Below are positions 24,934 to 32,748 of a stretch of 33,845 bases of DNA, piece by piece. Position 1 is the stretch's first letter, and the number at the start of each line of letters is the position of its first letter. A model generated the notes under the pieces. The model was not told where the DNA came from and did no database searches. It worked only from the letters and a program-made list of their open reading frames with translations. Origin of the DNA: Sediminibacillus massiliensis (GTDB lineage Bacteria; Bacillota; Bacilli; Bacillales; Amphibacillaceae); the NCBI RefSeq assembly GCF_900156915.1, contig NZ_LT732535.1, positions 2,541,718-2,575,562 of the forward strand, written 5' to 3'. The position numbers and the translations under genes were made by a program.

Positions 24934-25085
24934 TTCTTTCTCCTCCTTCAAGCTCAGTTATGGATAAGTTAAAATGTGAGCACACAAAGAGATTGATTAA
25001 CCAAGTTAGGGTCAACTAATATTCCGTACCCCAAACCCTCCGAAAATAAACAGTAGGGGATGTTAACCCCTTTTTTCGTTGAAAC

Positions 25086-25120
25086 AAAAATCGGGATCCG
25101 TATGTACTGATCCCGATTTT
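25086..25120 (-). terminator. Rho-independent terminator after the FAH-family gene
   Basis: A perfect 12-bp stem, AAAATCGGGATC (25087-25098) with GATCCCGATTTT (25109-25120), is followed by T-rich sequence on the minus strand. Confidence 0.92.
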
Positions 25121-25127
25121 CACAAGC

Positions 25128-26066
25128 TTATTTACTTTCCACCACATTGTTTTCCAAGACACCTATTTTTTCGATTTCCATTCGGACTGTATCCCCCTCT
25201 TTCAAAAATGCAGGAGGGTCCATTGCAAAACCCACTCCATCCGGTGTGCCGGTTAAAATGATATCGCCTGGTTTCAATGTGATCAGGTGTGAAATGAAAT
25301 CAATCAGGGTGGGGATATCAAATATCAATTTGCTCGTGTTTGATGACTGCCGCTCCTCGCCATTTACATAGGAACGGATTGCCAACTGGGATGGATCAGG
25401 AATTTCATCAGCCGTTACCAGCCAGGGCCCGACCGGTGTACTATTGTCCAGTGACTTTCCTTGCAGCCATTGTGGAGTCCGTTTCTGCAAATCCCTGGCG
25501 GATGTATCATTGCCGATGCTGTAGCCGGCAATGTACTGAAGTGCTTGTTCTTTCTTGACCCTTGATGCCTCCTGGCCAATTACTACTGCCAATTCGACTT
25601 CATAGTCTAATTTTTCTGTTGCCGATGGTTTGTGAATGTTATCATCTGGTCCGATTAAAGCGTTGTTAAATTTGGCAAACAGAACCGGGAATTCCGGTAT
25701 GTCACTCTTCATTTCCGCTACATGGTCGGCGTAATTCGTACCGATACAAATGATTTTGGATGGATTCGGTACAGGCGGTCCAATGTATGTATCTTCTTTC
25801 TCGATAATAAACGATTGCTCTTGAGAATCTTTACAAAAATCCAGTGCTTCTCCGGCTCTTTCCACCGCAATTTTCCCCATTGAATAGAATTTATCGGGAT
25901 CGGATGGAAGGAATTGCTCTATTGCCGACGCCCCATCTTTTTGGTGATTGGAGAGTAAGAGTTGCCGGTAAGCGTCCTGAACGTCTATGATTCTCCTATC
26001 GTCAATCACAGAACCAATTCTGTAATCACCTGGTTTCCCGCGTAATTTGTAACTGATTAACTTCAT
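25128..26066 (-). CDS. Fumarylacetoacetate hydrolase (FAH)-family enzyme
   Basis: The 312-residue protein has a short N-terminal domain and, from about residue 100, the FAH fold. IICIGTNYADHVAEM is followed by the metal ligands in DYEVELAVVIG (Glu156 and Glu158) and GYSIGNDTSARDLQ, then GKSLDNSTPVGPW and LTGTPDGVGFAM. Members hydrolyse, isomerise or decarboxylate 2-oxo acids with Mg or Mn, for example acylpyruvases, oxaloacetate decarboxylase (YisK) and HpcE. ATG at 26066 has AAGGGGAG upstream; GTG at 26072 is too close to it. No aromatic-degradation genes are nearby, so a housekeeping oxaloacetate or acylpyruvate role is more plausible, though unproven. Confidence 0.88.
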   Translation of the reverse strand: MKLISYKLRGKPGDYRIGSVIDDRRIIDVQDAYRQLLLSNHQKDGASAIEQFLPSDPDKFYSMGKIAVERAGEALDFCKDSQEQSFIIEKEDTYIGPPVPNPSKIICIGTNYADHVAEMKSDIPEFPVLFAKFNNALIGPDDNIHKPSATEKLDYEVELAVVIGQEASRVKKEQALQYIAGYSIGNDTSARDLQKRTPQWLQGKSLDNSTPVGPWLVTADEIPDPSQLAIRSYVNGEERQSSNTSKLIFDIPTLIDFISHLITLKPGDIILTGTPDGVGFAMDPPAFLKEGDTVRMEIEKIGVLENNVVESK

Positions 26067-26124
26067 ACACAACTCCCCTTTTCTGATTTCTTTCTATTCT
26101 ACCACCGTTTCGGCTTACTGAAAG

Positions 26125-26162
26125 AAAAAAAACAGAATAGTCTGTCAGACTACCTGTTTTTT
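26125..26162 (-). terminator. Rho-independent terminator after licR
   Basis: An inner stem TAGTCTG-T-CAGACTA and an outer AACAG/CTGTT stem form a long hairpin followed by a T-run on the minus strand. Confidence 0.85.
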
Positions 26163-26163
26163 C

Positions 26164-28101
26164 TTAGTGACTGTTGATAATGATCTTCATAAATTCTTCA
26201 TAAGTTTTTGTTTTCAACAACCGCTGGACAACTCCTGGATCATCAATCACCTTACCAAGGATGTCATACATACTTTGTAAATCTTCTGTGCTATCCTTTG
26301 CAACACTTAGCAGACAGACAAACTGTACCCGTTTGTCAGCCCACTCAATCGGTTTCCTCAGAATACAGAAAGATAAGAATGTCTCAGTTGACTGTGGTGT
26401 AATGGGATGCGGAACAGCTACGAGGTTACCGAATGCTGTCGGAGCTACTGCTTCACGTTCACGCAGAGCATCTATAAAAGTATTCCCGACCAGTCCCTTC
26501 TCCCTTAAAACTTCTTCAAAAAATGCGAGCACTTCTTCTTTTGTATCAAGAGCCTGATCGAAAAAAATCAGATCCTTCCTGAACAACTCATAGACACTTT
26601 TATTATTGTCATTCACGTGCCCTTCAATTTTTTTCAAATCGTTTTCACCCAGTATAGTATTGACCTCTATCACTGGTACAGGAAGTTCGTCCGGAATAGG
26701 GATAGAACTTACCACAAAATCAATTTCGTCAAAATCCGCTTCATGTAGTTTATAATACTCTGTTGTGCCTGCAACCTCGACTTTCTGACCGAATTTCGAC
26801 TTTATTTTATACAAAAGCAGCTGTGCGCTTCCCATGCCTGAAGCACAAACCACCAGACAACGCTTAGGCCCTGTTTTCAATTTTCGTCTCTCTATAGCAG
26901 CACCTATATGAAGAGCAAGGTAGCCTATTTCATTTTCATCGATTTTCACGCCGGTATGCTCTTCCAATGCCAGCCCGACAATAATTCCTGCTTCGAAAGC
27001 AAGTGGATAATTGGCCTTGATATCGTCAAGCATCGGATTTCTAATATTCATCCCATATTTATAGCGATTGATCGCAGGCTTCAAGTGAAGGCCCAGACTG
27101 ATGATCAATTCCTGGTCTTGCTTTATACCGAGGTGCAGCTTTTCTTCCATTTTGCCAACGGCAGACATGGTAAGTTTATAGACATCCTCTTCCATCATTT
27201 GCTCCATTGCTTTTTCTTTGTCGTTAGTCTGGTTGAGCATTTTGGTTCCGAGCAAATGAATGGCTATATAAGCAATTTCCGCTTCCGGAAAAATAACATT
27301 CAATTCGGTTTCGGCCTTGTCGACAATCTTCTTGGCCACATCATATTCCTTTTGTCCGATAATATCTTGCAATTCTTTTTTAAACAAGGAGATATGGTAA
27401 CCGCTTTTTATCCTTTTATAAGCGATGGCGATATGGATAAATAGATTATTGATGGCAATATCAGACAAAGTGATATCATTTTCCTTGATTTGATTCATGA
27501 TAATTTGCCAAATTGCCGTCAAGTCTTCCTTGGCTATGGAAGAAAGCTGTGCATTCAACATTCCATAGCCAACTTCCTCGCTCCGATCAAAAAGATATTC
27601 CGACATACAAAAACGGAGTTTCAATTCACTACCGGAAACTTTCAGCCCATAATTCGGTCTCTTTTCAAGGGAGATTCCGTATTTACCCAGTATTTTCTTG
27701 GCACTTCTCAAATCGTTCTGGATAGTTGACTTGCTGATATGCATTTCATCTGCCAGATCATCAAGCTTTAAATAACCTTCCGCCAGCAACAACCGCTTGA
27801 TTAAGTAAGCTGTCCTTTCCTCGGGAAGGTTGGGAATCGACTGGTCATCCTCTGTTTCGTCTTCCAATACTTCCTGCAGAAACTTGCGAAACTTCTGCTC
27901 ATCTGGTGTTTCTAGTAAATAACCCTTTCCCCGGATTGGTTGAATACTGGCACCGTTACCCGCCAATAATTCATCCAGGTGCTTGACATCCTCTCTTGTC
28001 GTACGGGATGTGACTTGATTAAGATTTGCAAGGTATTCACTGGTGAGCGGTGTATTAGCAGCCATCAGTTCGCGGAGTATGGTAATAATACGAGAGTCCA
28101 T
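26164..28101 (-). CDS. licR: LicR-type PTS-regulated transcriptional activator
   Basis: This 645-residue protein has the order of a LicR/MtlR-type regulator. There are two N-terminal helix-turn-helix regions (about 1-65 and 95-150, with MHISKSTIQNDLRSAKKIL). PRD1 (about 180-290) carries His223 and His282, and PRD2 (about 300-405) carries His339 and His398. An EIIB-like domain has Cys419 in CLVVCASGMGSAQ, and a C-terminal EIIA-like domain has His565 in VAVPHPITP. Phosphorylation by HPr and the beta-glucoside PTS should tune its activity. It lies 279 bp after the GH1 gene of the lic operon it likely activates. Length matches B. subtilis LicR (about 640). A GAGAGGGG site precedes the ATG. Its leader holds a perfect cre match and a 9-bp hairpin. 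Confidence 0.92.
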   Translation of the reverse strand: MDSRIITILRELMAANTPLTSEYLANLNQVTSRTTREDVKHLDELLAGNGASIQPIRGKGYLLETPDEQKFRKFLQEVLEDETEDDQSIPNLPEERTAYLIKRLLLAEGYLKLDDLADEMHISKSTIQNDLRSAKKILGKYGISLEKRPNYGLKVSGSELKLRFCMSEYLFDRSEEVGYGMLNAQLSSIAKEDLTAIWQIIMNQIKENDITLSDIAINNLFIHIAIAYKRIKSGYHISLFKKELQDIIGQKEYDVAKKIVDKAETELNVIFPEAEIAYIAIHLLGTKMLNQTNDKEKAMEQMMEEDVYKLTMSAVGKMEEKLHLGIKQDQELIISLGLHLKPAINRYKYGMNIRNPMLDDIKANYPLAFEAGIIVGLALEEHTGVKIDENEIGYLALHIGAAIERRKLKTGPKRCLVVCASGMGSAQLLLYKIKSKFGQKVEVAGTTEYYKLHEADFDEIDFVVSSIPIPDELPVPVIEVNTILGENDLKKIEGHVNDNNKSVYELFRKDLIFFDQALDTKEEVLAFFEEVLREKGLVGNTFIDALREREAVAPTAFGNLVAVPHPITPQSTETFLSFCILRKPIEWADKRVQFVCLLSVAKDSTEDLQSMYDILGKVIDDPGVVQRLLKTKTYEEFMKIIINSH

Positions 28102-28194
28102 CCTATCACCCCTCTCTATATCTATTTGAAATATTCAGCCAAAAGCAAGGATCCCGGCCTGCAGATGGCATTCTTAGCGATAATTCACAACCCG

Positions 28195-28209
28195 TGTTTT
28201 CGTTTTCAT
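28195..28209 (-). promoter_or_regulatory. cre (CcpA) box in the licR leader
   Basis: ATGAAAACGAAAACA on the minus strand fits the consensus WTGNAANCGNWNNCW at every fixed position. It is about 95 bp before the licR ATG, where it could act as a roadblock to transcription. Confidence 0.6.
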
Positions 28210-28225
28210 AAAAGAATATCCTTGT

Positions 28226-28253
28226 CGGCAAGATTCCCTTTCGCATCTTGCCG
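28226..28253 (-). other. Hairpin in the licR leader
   Basis: CGGCAAGAT (28226-28234) pairs with ATCTTGCCG (28245-28253) across a 10-nt loop. No T-run follows, so it is not a normal terminator. It may be an RNA leader structure or an operator. Confidence 0.45.
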
Positions 28254-28326
28254 TGTGAGGAAATAGTACCAATCTAGTATATTACAAGAACAACCTTTGG
28301 GAAAATGGTTTTACTTCCATCACGCA

Positions 28327-28367
28327 AATAAGACGTGACGGTTTTGATGTTCCCGTCACGCCTTATT
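28327..28367 (-). terminator. Terminator after the lic operon
   Basis: AATAAG-CGTGACGG (28327-28341, with one bulged base) pairs with CCGTCACG-CTTATT (28353-28367, one bulged base). It separates the GH1 gene from licR. The T-run is weak, so some read-through into licR is possible. Confidence 0.75.
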
Positions 28368-28380
28368 CTATTCACCAACG

Positions 28381-29769
28381 TTAAAAACCATTGTTCTCCG
28401 CTACTTGCTTAATCCACTCTGCACTCTTTTTCGGAGTACGTTCTTTTGTTTCGATATCTACTGAGAAGAAGCCATATCTGTTTTTATAGGCATTCATCCA
28501 TGACCAGTTATCCATGAACGACCATAGGTGATACCCCTTGGCATTTGCACCTTCTTGGATTGCTTTATGAAGCCATTCTAAATGTCCTTGAATAAACTCA
28601 ATCCGGTAATCATCCTGAATTTGGCCATTTTCAATGAAGCGATCCTCATCTTGGACACCCATACCGTTTTCAGAGATAAACGACTCTATGTTTCCATAGT
28701 TCTCTTTAAGGTTGATCATGATATCGTAAATGCCTTTTTCATATATCTCCCAGCCTCTATATTTGTTCATTTTTCTGCCAGGCATTTCATAATGGTCGAA
28801 GAACCACTCCGGCATGAACGGGCTGTAAGGATTCGGAAGATGTTCTTTGGCTTTCACCCGGCGTGGTTGGTAATAGTTTACACCAAGGATGTCTACCGTA
28901 TTTTCTTTAATTAACTGTTTGTCCCCTTCTTCGGTAACTGGCAGCTGGCCATGCTCTGTCAGTATTTCGACCAGCTCTTGAGGATATTCACCTAGCACGG
29001 CAGGATCAAGAAAACTTCTGTTGAAGAACAAATCAGCGATTCTTGAAGCTCTTAAATCAGCCGGATTTTGGCTTCTTGGATAAGAAGGTGTCAGGTTAAG
29101 GATGATACCAATCTGCCCATTTGCAATGTCGAAAGTCCTGAATGCTTCTACAGCTTTCGCAGAGGCCACCATCGTATGGTATCCAACTTGAGCCGCACGC
29201 TTGGCATCCACCACGTTCGGATAATGGAAATCATATAAATATCCGCCTTCGACAGGAACGATCGGTTCATTGAATGTAAACCATTTACTAACACGATCGC
29301 CAAACAAACGGAACGCTTCTTTTGCATATTCGGTATAAGCGTCCACCACGCTTCTGCTTTCCCAGCCGCCTTCATTTTGCAATTCAAGCGGCATGTCAAA
29401 GTGATAAAGGTTCACAAATGGTTCAATGTCATTAGCTATCAATTCATCTATGACATTGTTATAAAAAGTAACTGCTTCCTGATTCACTTCTCCTCTTCCA
29501 CCAGGAATCAATCTTGACCAGGAGATCGAAAGACGGAACGTGTTATGTCCGATTTGCTTCATCAACTGGACATCTTCTTTGTACTTGTGGTAAAAATCAG
29601 AAGTAGTTTCCGGACCTACACCATCGAAGAAACGGTTTGGTTCCTTTTCATACCACTCATCCCAGATGTTTTTTCCTCTTCCACCTTCATCTGCCGCCCC
29701 TTCAATTTGCGTAGCAGAAGTAGCACTTCCCCACCAAAAACCTTCAGGGAATTTGTATTTCAAAGACAT
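28381..29769 (-). CDS. GH1 6-phospho-beta-glucosidase
   Basis: The 462-residue enzyme splits phosphorylated beta-glucosides such as cellobiose-6-phosphate brought in by the adjacent PTS. It is family GH1: WGSATSATQIEGA near the start, the acid/base Glu168 in FTFNEP and the nucleophile Glu367 in SFISENGMG. YKNRYGFFSVD near the C-terminus has the Lys and Tyr typical of phospho-sugar binding. B. subtilis uses the GH4 enzyme LicH in this place, so the operon has the same logic with a different enzyme family. ATG at 29769 has GGAGG nine nt upstream; a longer frame of five residues is rejected. It lies 27 bp after licA. Confidence 0.93.
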   Translation of the reverse strand: MSLKYKFPEGFWWGSATSATQIEGAADEGGRGKNIWDEWYEKEPNRFFDGVGPETTSDFYHKYKEDVQLMKQIGHNTFRLSISWSRLIPGGRGEVNQEAVTFYNNVIDELIANDIEPFVNLYHFDMPLELQNEGGWESRSVVDAYTEYAKEAFRLFGDRVSKWFTFNEPIVPVEGGYLYDFHYPNVVDAKRAAQVGYHTMVASAKAVEAFRTFDIANGQIGIILNLTPSYPRSQNPADLRASRIADLFFNRSFLDPAVLGEYPQELVEILTEHGQLPVTEEGDKQLIKENTVDILGVNYYQPRRVKAKEHLPNPYSPFMPEWFFDHYEMPGRKMNKYRGWEIYEKGIYDIMINLKENYGNIESFISENGMGVQDEDRFIENGQIQDDYRIEFIQGHLEWLHKAIQEGANAKGYHLWSFMDNWSWMNAYKNRYGFFSVDIETKERTPKKSAEWIKQVAENNGF

Positions 29770-29796
29770 AGACGATTCCTCCAATATTTGTTTCGA

Positions 29797-30102
29797 TTAC
29801 TTGTTACGATAAATTTCGATGATTTCTACTGCGAGATCCCGTACGGTCATGGAAGTCATCAGGTGGTCCTGTGAATGGACAAGAATCACATTCACAGAAG
29901 TCCCCTCCCCACTTGCTTCTTCTTGCAGCAATTTTGTCTGATAATTATGAGCCTTGCCGAGTTCGGTTCCGGCTTCTTCTATTAATCGGTCAGCTTCTTC
30001 AAAATTACCTTCTTTTGCTTCTTGGATGGCTTCCATTGCACTGGACTTACCATTGCCGGCAAAAAGGATGATTTGAAAAGCAATTTCTGTAATATTATCC
30101 AT
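29797..30102 (-). CDS. licA: PTS lactose/cellobiose-family EIIA component
   Basis: The 101-residue protein is an all-helical EIIA of the Lac family that passes phosphate from HPr to the EIIB. It has ITEIAFQIILFAGNGKSSAMEAI at the start and VNVILVHSQDHLMTSM, containing the phosphorylated histidine pair (His76/His80), near the end. ATG at 30102 is 8 nt from AGGAG; GTG three codons earlier is too close. It lies between licC and the GH1 gene with 27-bp gaps. Confidence 0.92.
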   Translation of the reverse strand: MDNITEIAFQIILFAGNGKSSAMEAIQEAKEGNFEEADRLIEEAGTELGKAHNYQTKLLQEEASGEGTSVNVILVHSQDHLMTSMTVRDLAVEIIEIYRNK

Positions 30103-30129
30103 GAATTTCACTCCTGAACACTAAGTTAG

Positions 30130-31464
30130 TTACATATTTGTGGCTTCGTTTCTGTCTTCTCCGGCAGATTTTTCGTTTTCATAGTATTGTTTGTCCATGA
30201 TTTTCAAGAACGGCCACCAGATAATGAAGACAACCAAGATGTTGAACGCCTGCAATACTGCCCCCTGCCATGCATTACCTGTTGCAAGGAATCCACTGAC
30301 TAAGGCCGGAGTCGTCCACGGAACGATAATCCCCGCAGGTTTCGGTACTATGCCTGTTGCCATAGAGAAATAGGTGATAAGGGCAACGACTACTGGTGCT
30401 ACCAACCAAGGAATTAGCACTAATGGATTCATGATAATAGGCAGACCGAAAATAACCGGTTCGTTAACATTGAATATGCCCGCAGGAGCACCCAATTTAC
30501 CCAATTCTTTCAATTGACGGCTACGGCCAATCAAGAAAATACCGATAATAACTGCAAGCGTCATACCAGATCCCCCGATACCTACGATAAATGTATCAAG
30601 AAATTGTTTTGTTACGATGTTCGGAAGTTCTTCACCGGCTTGAAACGCTGCCAGGTTTTGGTCGTTAAGTGCATACCAGATTGGATCGAATACGGAGTTG
30701 ATGATAATTTGCCCATGAAGGCCAAAGAACCAGAACAACTGAATTAGTAATACCGCAATGATTGTTGCAGGCAACCCGCTTCCAAGAGCGGTCAACGGTT
30801 CCTGAATCAATGTGTAAATAAAGTTTTGCACCGTGTTGAATGGTGTATAGCTGAAGATAATACGAATAACTAAGAATACACTAAGAGTCAATGTAATCGG
30901 AATTAATGCACTGAATGATCTTGAAACCGCATCCGGAACACCGGCCGGCATCTTGATTGTCAAGTTCTTTTGAACAAAGAAGCGATACAACTCTGCTGCT
31001 ATGAAGGCTGTGAAAATTCCAAGGAACATACCTTCTGCGCCAAGTACTGAAGTTGGAATTACTCCGCTGACTTGTTCAGTAGTTTCATTCGATGTGACAA
31101 AATCAATGGTTTGCGGAGTCAGAATCAAAAAGGATGCAAGGGCTACTGTTCCGCCATAAATGGCTTCAGCACCGTAATGCTCGGTGAGCTTATAGCCGAT
31201 TCCGACGATGACAAACAGTCCCATTATACTCAAGGTCGCTGCAGAAGCAGGACCAAGAGCAGCCTGGTAAGAAGCAAATGCATCTTCTCCGATTAACTTA
31301 TCTAAAAACGGCAAGTTTGCAATAACAACGAAGATAGAACCGAAAATGATGAATGGTAGTGCGACCATAAAGCCATTACGCAAAGCTGTTAAATAGCGGT
31401 TGTTGTTCAACTTGTCCGCAATTGGCATTAATATATTTTCAAGAATTTCCATAAATCTGTTCAT
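30130..31464 (-). CDS. licC: PTS cellobiose-family EIIC permease
   Basis: The 444-residue protein has about ten membrane helices and the EIIC marks of the lactose/cellobiose family: NGFMVALPFIIFGSIFVVIA near residue 31, FWFFGLHGQIIINSVFDPIWYAL with the substrate-site histidine, and GAPAGIFNVNEPVIFGLPII containing the NEP motif. It should move cellobiose or lichenan-derived beta-glucosides through the membrane while EIIB phosphorylates them. The ribosome site GGGGGAG lies before the ATG. It is the second gene of the lic operon, 28 bp after licB. Confidence 0.93.
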   Translation of the reverse strand: MNRFMEILENILMPIADKLNNNRYLTALRNGFMVALPFIIFGSIFVVIANLPFLDKLIGEDAFASYQAALGPASAATLSIMGLFVIVGIGYKLTEHYGAEAIYGGTVALASFLILTPQTIDFVTSNETTEQVSGVIPTSVLGAEGMFLGIFTAFIAAELYRFFVQKNLTIKMPAGVPDAVSRSFSALIPITLTLSVFLVIRIIFSYTPFNTVQNFIYTLIQEPLTALGSGLPATIIAVLLIQLFWFFGLHGQIIINSVFDPIWYALNDQNLAAFQAGEELPNIVTKQFLDTFIVGIGGSGMTLAVIIGIFLIGRSRQLKELGKLGAPAGIFNVNEPVIFGLPIIMNPLVLIPWLVAPVVVALITYFSMATGIVPKPAGIIVPWTTPALVSGFLATGNAWQGAVLQAFNILVVFIIWWPFLKIMDKQYYENEKSAGEDRNEATNM

Positions 31465-31492
31465 GGCTTAACTCTCCCCCTCGAAGGTTTCT

Positions 31493-31804
31493 CTATTTTT
31501 CACCCATAAGCTCTAAAGCTTTGTTAAGTACTGCTTCTCCGTCGACTCTTCCGTAAGAGACAGGATCGATAACATCCAATGGAATGCCGACTTCTTCTGC
31601 AGTTTTAGAGAACTTCTTCTTCATGAATCTCATTTGAGGTCCAATTAATAGTACATCGGCTCTCTCCATCTCTTTTGGTGCCTTATCTTGTGCGACCGCC
31701 CAAATTTCAGCGTCGATTCCTTTTTTCTCAGCTGCTTCTTTCATTTTGGACACCAATAGGCTTGTAGACATACCTGCTGAACATGCTAGTAATATATGTT
31801 TCAT
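31493..31804 (-). CDS. licB: PTS cellobiose-family EIIB component
   Basis: The 103-residue protein is a lactose/cellobiose-type EIIB with the phosphocysteine Cys8 in HILLACSAGMSTSLLVSKM, followed by DVLLIGPQMRFM and IDPVSYGRVDGEAVL. It passes phosphate from LicA to the sugar bound by LicC. It is the first gene of the operon: a strong TAAGGAGG site precedes the ATG, and a promoter with a cre box and a 20-bp palindrome lies upstream. Confidence 0.94.
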   Translation of the reverse strand: MKHILLACSAGMSTSLLVSKMKEAAEKKGIDAEIWAVAQDKAPKEMERADVLLIGPQMRFMKKKFSKTAEEVGIPLDVIDPVSYGRVDGEAVLNKALELMGEK

Positions 31805-31858
31805 TAAAAATTCCTCCTTAGAATGTTAAAAAGTTATTGTTTGTTCTTGCTTAACTAC

Positions 31859-31887
31859 ATTGTAGTTTACAACCGCTTTCATCTACA
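31859..31887 (-). promoter_or_regulatory. lic operon promoter
   Basis: On the minus strand TGTAGA (31882-31887) and TACAAT (31859-31864) are 17 bp apart, about 55 bp before licB. The weak -35 hexamer fits a promoter that needs an activator. Confidence 0.55.
31868..31882 (-). promoter_or_regulatory. cre (CcpA) box in the lic promoter
   Basis: ATGAAAGCGGTTGTA on the minus strand fits WTGNAANCGNWNNCW with one mismatch (T for C near the end). It fills the spacer between the -35 and -10 hexamers, a repressing position. Confidence 0.65.
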
Positions 31888-31896
31888 CACATTGTT

Positions 31897-31916
31897 TTTC
31901 CGTTGCCCAACGGAAA
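31897..31916. promoter_or_regulatory. 20-bp palindrome upstream of the lic promoter, candidate LicR site
   Basis: TTTCCGTTG-CC-CAACGGAAA is a perfect inverted repeat with 9-bp arms. It ends 9 bp upstream of the -35 hexamer, a normal place for an activator such as LicR. Assignment to LicR is by position only. Confidence 0.55.
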
Positions 31917-32035
31917 TGATTGCGGTTTCAATAAAGAGGAAGAGGAACTAATGAAGAGGAACTATGAACTGTGACATAACTAACTTCATTTAACGGGACT
32001 TCCTTCCATCCTTTTCTGATTGAGTGGTAGTCCAA

Positions 32036-32220
32036 CGCTGCGGAAAAATACTCGCTTTCCGTGGGGAACGCTTCAGCCAGGGTACTACTTGGGTGGGCTC
32101 CTTTGCTCCCTTGCGTCGAGGAAGCTTACTACGAAGCGATACTAGAAGACGCAGACGCATCACTGCGGGGTCTTCAGACTGTTCCTTTCCCACTGGAGTC
32201 TCGCATTTTTCCTCCGCTTT
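32036..32220 (-). repeat. Element B, copy 2
   Basis: The 185-bp element has end sequences CGCTGCGGAAAAATACTCGC and GCATTTTTCCTCCGC, which are imperfect inverted repeats. It shares the AAGACCCCGCAGTGA block with copy 1 but lacks the nested inverted arms and the 34-bp unit. Confidence 0.8.
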
Positions 32221-32310
32221 GAATAGAACCTCTGATCAAATGGGAAGTGGTCCTAAATTTGTTTAACATGGGTATTCCTTAACCAAAATTCAGCAAATCC
32301 CTAACAGCGA

Positions 32311-32594
32311 AGGCAGAACACGCAGACTCCTGTGGGAACAGCAAAGGTCTTCGATGGGGCGAGTAATCGCAGTCCCAAAGGTCTTCGATGGGGCGAGTAA
32401 TCGCAGTCCCAAAGGTCTTCGATGGGGCGAGTAATCGCAGTCCCAAAGGTCTTCGATGGGGCGAGTAATCGCAGTCCCAAAGGTCTTCGATGGGGCGAGT
32501 AATCGCAGTCCCACGAGTCTAAAGACCCCGCAAGAAGCTCTTTTTGCTGATGAGGAGGCTGAGGCCGTCCCCATGGAAAGCGAAGTGTTCTGCC
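32311..32594 (+). repeat. Element A, copy 2, with expanded tandem core
   Basis: Bounded by GGCAGAACAC / GTGTTCTGCC as in copy 1. It is longer (284 versus 150 bp) because it has five 34-bp units instead of one; four extra units (136 bp) account for the difference within 2 bp. Confidence 0.88.
32343..32512 (+). repeat. Five perfect tandem copies of a 34-bp unit
   Basis: Units start at 32343, 32377, 32411, 32445 and 32479 and are identical over all 34 bases; each begins AAAGGTCTTCGATGGGGCGA and is followed by A. Each can fold a 6-bp stem (TGGGGC with GTCCCA, one G.T pair) around an 11-nt loop. The unit is not a multiple of three and no ribosome site fits, so it is not coding. There are no spacers, so it is not CRISPR. 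Confidence 0.95.
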
Positions 32595-32717
32595 GCAGCG
32601 AGTATATAAGCTTAACTAAAATCAGAACAAGAATAAGCTTCAAAAAATAGAATTTTCACTATGTCGCAGTTCCCCTCTACTGTTTATTTTTTAATAGCCA
32701 ATACCTTGGAAAAAAGC

Positions 32718-32748
32718 AAAAAAAAGAAGCATTTTTACATGCTTCTTT
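32718..32748 (-). terminator. Rho-independent terminator overlapping the end of the flavoprotein gene
   Basis: AAAGAAGCAT (32723-32732) pairs perfectly with ATGCTTCTTT (32739-32748) around a 6-nt loop, with a long T-run on the minus strand. The stop codon (32735-32737) is in the loop. Confidence 0.9.

Larger units (their letters stand above)
31995..32594. repeat. Composite intergenic repeat, copy 2 (inverted relative to copy 1)
   Basis: This fills most of the gene-free stretch 31805-32734. It holds element B in reverse (32036-32220), the shared linker, then element A forward (32311-32594). The reverse complement has the same order as 12474-13035, including linker and the AAAAGGATGG tail. Open frames here simply read through the repeats. 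The rest of the stretch contains the lic promoter region (31805-31916), about 75 bp with nothing recognised (31917-31994), and the terminator of the flavoprotein gene after 32718. Confidence 0.85.

Noticed and set aside
24975-24986. FNR/CRP-like site TGTG-AGCA-CACA upstream of the FocA-type gene
   Set aside because: The spacing is 4 bp where the Bacillus Fnr consensus TGTGA-N6-TCACA needs 6, and no promoter could be placed next to it.
25055-25076. Terminator on the plus strand (AGGGG...CCCCT followed by T-run)
   Set aside because: The stem has only five pairs and no plus-strand gene ends nearby.
32343-32512. CRISPR array
   Set aside because: The 34-bp units are directly adjacent with no spacers, and no cas genes are present.
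32290-32643. 117-codon open frame on the minus strand with repeated peptides
   Set aside because: It is created by the 34-bp tandem repeat (not a multiple of three, so frames rotate) and has no ribosome site.
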